Shown here: one piece after another, positions 7,301 through 7,805 of the stretch
Layout of the letters: each line of letters starts with the position of its first letter
Position numbering within the stretch: position 1 is the first letter of the stretch
DNA from: Desulfovibrio sp.
GTDB lineage: Bacteria > Desulfobacterota > Desulfovibrionia > Desulfovibrionales > Desulfovibrionaceae
Assembly: GCA_031282465.1 (NCBI GenBank)
Contig: JAITDR010000092.1
Span: 1 to 7,805 of the forward strand
DNA: 7,805 nt
Direction of reading: 5' to 3'
Made by a program: the position numbers and the translations under genes
The notes under the pieces: generated by a model
The model's database searches: none
Told to the model about the DNA's origin: nothing
What the model saw: only the letters and a program-made list of their open reading frames with translations

Positions 7301-7805
7301 TCTGGAAAACGGCTTCAACGATGTCCTCGCCAAACCCATAGATATCGGCAAGCTGGATGCGGTGTTGAAACAATGGATTCCCGTCGGCAAACGCTTCAAG
7401 GCACCGCCTGACGGTACTTCCGAGAACGCGTTCGGGGAACCGCTCCCCGCGCTTCCACCATTGGTCCGCTCCGGGCAAGGTCCGGCCGCGTCTTTCGATG
7501 CAGGTGCCGGCCCCCCCCCTCCGCAATCATCTTCTGTCCGTTCCGGGCAAAGCCCGGACGCGATGCCGTACACGACGGAGGCGCCGTACCCGCAGTTGCG
7601 TGCCGACGCAGGCCGGAGACAGGGATTCATCCGCGCAGGTGAATACGGCAAAGAGCGGGCGCCTCTGTATGCTCCGCCCGAGCCGCCTCTCCCGACAATC
7701 GCGGGCGTGGACACCGCCCTCGGGCTTGCCCGCATCGGCGGGTCGCAAAGCCGCTACCTGCAGTTGCTGGCGGTGTTCCGCTCGGATGCGGAAGCATGCC
7801 TCGCT
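4353..7805 (+). CDS. BvgS/EvgS-type hybrid sensor histidine kinase, 3' end beyond the window
   Basis: From ATG 4353 (weak GGA at 4344-4346) the frame is open for 1151 codons and leaves the window. A signal peptide (1-25, likely cut after AAA) leads to two periplasmic solute-binding-like domains. The first spans about 43-270 and includes DFTGTLSSTPERR; the second spans about 299-525. One membrane helix follows (about 532-554), then a short coiled coil, with no PAS or HAMP seen. HisKA has the phospho-acceptor H597 in SHEIRTP. HATPase has the N-box around N714, DSGVG at 792-796 and GTGLGL at 822-827, with a 53-residue low-complexity insert (731-783) between N-box and DSGVG. The receiver (about 893-1008) has D896-D897, D940 and K994. 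A roughly 108-residue Pro/Gly-rich linker leads to the start of an HPt domain (about 1117 onward); its histidine would lie beyond the edge. Members of this class bind small molecules in the periplasm and signal by His-Asp-His-Asp relay. The probable final acceptor is the HD-GYP regulator just upstream. Ligand unknown. Confidence 0.93.
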   Translation, partial: MPIRFSAYLLALCLMCLWPRYGAAAQVDFSRVGYRDIPGVTLEEKEAVERLLGRRSSFVYGTEPGIGCYYQSDGRLGGYAVLLCDWLSTLFGIHFAPSLYDRNQLLHDLASFEVDFTGTLSSTPERRQASSATSALWEQSLRCMRLADAADLSETAASRPVRYAFLAGSDTRALAEGSLKKTFEVVYADSHDAAYRMLKDKVVDAFVDKESYFDTYSDILTEDLMPFVFAPLSLATLNPELAPLIAIVQKALDNGALDYLTAFYNKGSKDYIRNKFIAQLSFEEKEYVYRHSIYGSKQPILVGMEYDNYPIAFYNEQEKAWQGCALDVLAEINKLTGLNFVRAHQDPILWPVMLDMLERGKLSIITELIKTPEREGKFLWPEKPFMQDSFALVSRNDYPNVTLYDIRNLRVGLIQNVAPTFLFRKLFPDHKLTKEYIDVWQLFSALERDEVDMVMSTQNHFNSMTHYMEKPYFKINIAFNQNYESFFALNKSETILCSIISKALNLVKVDAIAEQWKRRVFDYRGALARARMPYLLAGLALFLGTIGLLSVMFVKSRRIGRELEAEVEQRTRELRLQTVAAERAAQAKSEFLARASHEIRTPMNAVSGLSELALRAYGTPAALEYIKGISDAGTTLLAVINDILDFSKIESGNLPLHPAPYETASLLNDVLTVVRAGTAKAGLELRVHISPDIPRSMIGDAGRIRQILINLLSNAVKYTKDGFVGLSVSCAPAEEPAGSGTERSAGVDGRQDTPVARGADSEPGSKRSGEADVGSGSAPAEDAVRLTFAVEDSGVGIRRRDMPKLFGEFTRIDEKRNIGIEGTGLGLAIARSLCRAMGGDITARSEYGKGSVFTAVLVQTAADRAPMGDIAGTAAERPGALRASFIAPEAEVLVVDDLPGNLLVARGLLNPYRMRVTVCPNGREAVELVRQRPFDLVLMDHMMPVMDGVAATHAVRRMDEERCRTLPVVALTAGDVSGMREMFLENGFNDVLAKPIDIGKLDAVLKQWIPVGKRFKAPPDGTSENAFGEPLPALPPLVRSGQGPAASFDAGAGPPPPQSSSVRSGQSPDAMPYTTEAPYPQLRADAGRRQGFIRAGEYGKERAPLYAPPEPPLPTIAGVDTALGLARIGGSQSRYLQLLAVFRSDAEACLA
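5100..5870 (+). other. AT-rich segment inside the kinase gene
   Basis: Base composition changes sharply within the open frame. Bases 5161-5220 are 16/60 G+C, and 5581-5640 are 25/60, whereas 6841-6900 are 44/60. Codons such as ATA, TTA and AGA, nearly absent elsewhere in the window's genes, are common here. The segment covers the end of the first and nearly all of the second sensor domain (about residues 250-505). It returns to the high-GC style around the membrane helix. The edges are gradual by eye. Confidence 0.7.
6543..6701 (+). other. Low-complexity insert in the kinase ATP-binding domain
   Basis: Fifty-three residues (731-783), rich in Gly, Ser, Ala, Glu and Pro, separate the strand after the N-box from the strand before DSGVG. 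In most histidine kinases only a few residues join these strands. The flanking motifs are intact, so the insert is probably a surface loop. The reading frame is maintained. Confidence 0.7.
7464..7562 (+). repeat. In-frame imperfect 27-base repeat in the receiver-HPt linker
   Basis: Bases 7464-7490 and 7536-7562 match over 27 positions with five differences. Their starts are 72 bases (24 codons) apart and they encode VRSGQGPAA and VRSGQSPDA. This suggests the linker grew by duplication. It lies in kinase residues about 1038-1070. Confidence 0.6.
7511..7519 (+). repeat. Run of nine C in the kinase linker (possible slippage site)
   Basis: Nine consecutive C encode part of a Gly-Pro-Pro-Pro segment just before the HPt domain. 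Gain of one C would shift the frame to a TGA at 7640-7642, before the HPt domain. Loss of one C gives a frame that stays open to the window edge but encodes different sequence. With the length given, the HPt frame is intact. Confidence 0.6.

Noticed and set aside
5559..7526. Open frame of 655 codons on the - strand opposite the kinase gene
   Set aside because: It lies antisense to a gene with a full set of recognisable kinase and receiver motifs. Its translation is Arg/Gly/His-rich with no recognisable domain, as expected for a shadow of high-GC coding sequence.

Overview
The window is high-GC bacterial DNA, apart from one AT-rich stretch inside a gene. It carries [FeFe]-hydrogenase maturation genes, a flavin-dependent thymidylate synthase and a large periplasmic-sensing hybrid kinase next to a response regulator with an HD-GYP domain. 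This mix suggests an anaerobic, hydrogen-metabolising proteobacterium, most likely a Desulfovibrio-type sulfate reducer. The taxonomic call is inference from gene content and protein style, not from a marker gene.

Layout. Positions 1-350 hold the 3' end of hydG, followed after 21 bases by hydF (372-1571), both on the + strand. HydG and HydF are two of the three dedicated maturases (HydE, HydG, HydF) that build the 2Fe subcluster of [FeFe]-hydrogenase. A 192-base gap (1572-1763) with no convincing terminator separates hydF from the convergent thyX (1764-2495, - strand), which makes dTMP from dUMP. Upstream of thyX lies about 720 bases (2496-3219) without a convincing protein gene but full of inverted repeats. 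Five stem-loops are packed between 2548 and 2742. One of them is perfectly paired only in RNA read in the thyX direction, which suggests a structured thyX leader. Further right, hairpins in the + direction lead to a strong intrinsic terminator at 3078-3112, about 107 bases before the next + strand gene. This is either the end of an unannotated small RNA or an attenuator.

Positions 3220-4284 encode a 354-aa response regulator with receiver and HD-GYP domains, a predicted cyclic-di-GMP phosphodiesterase. After 68 bases comes an unfinished gene (4353 to beyond 7805, at least 1151 codons) for a BvgS/EvgS-style hybrid histidine kinase. Its order is signal peptide, two periplasmic solute-binding-like (Venus flytrap) domains, one membrane helix, HisKA, HATPase, receiver and the start of an HPt domain. 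The two genes probably form one signalling unit: the kinase reads a periplasmic small molecule and passes phosphate through its own receiver and HPt to Asp56 of the HD-GYP regulator, changing cyclic-di-GMP breakdown. The kinase gene is a composition mosaic. Its second sensor domain is AT-rich with different codon use, its ATPase domain carries an unusual low-complexity insert, and the receiver-HPt linker contains a run of nine C and an in-frame repeat.
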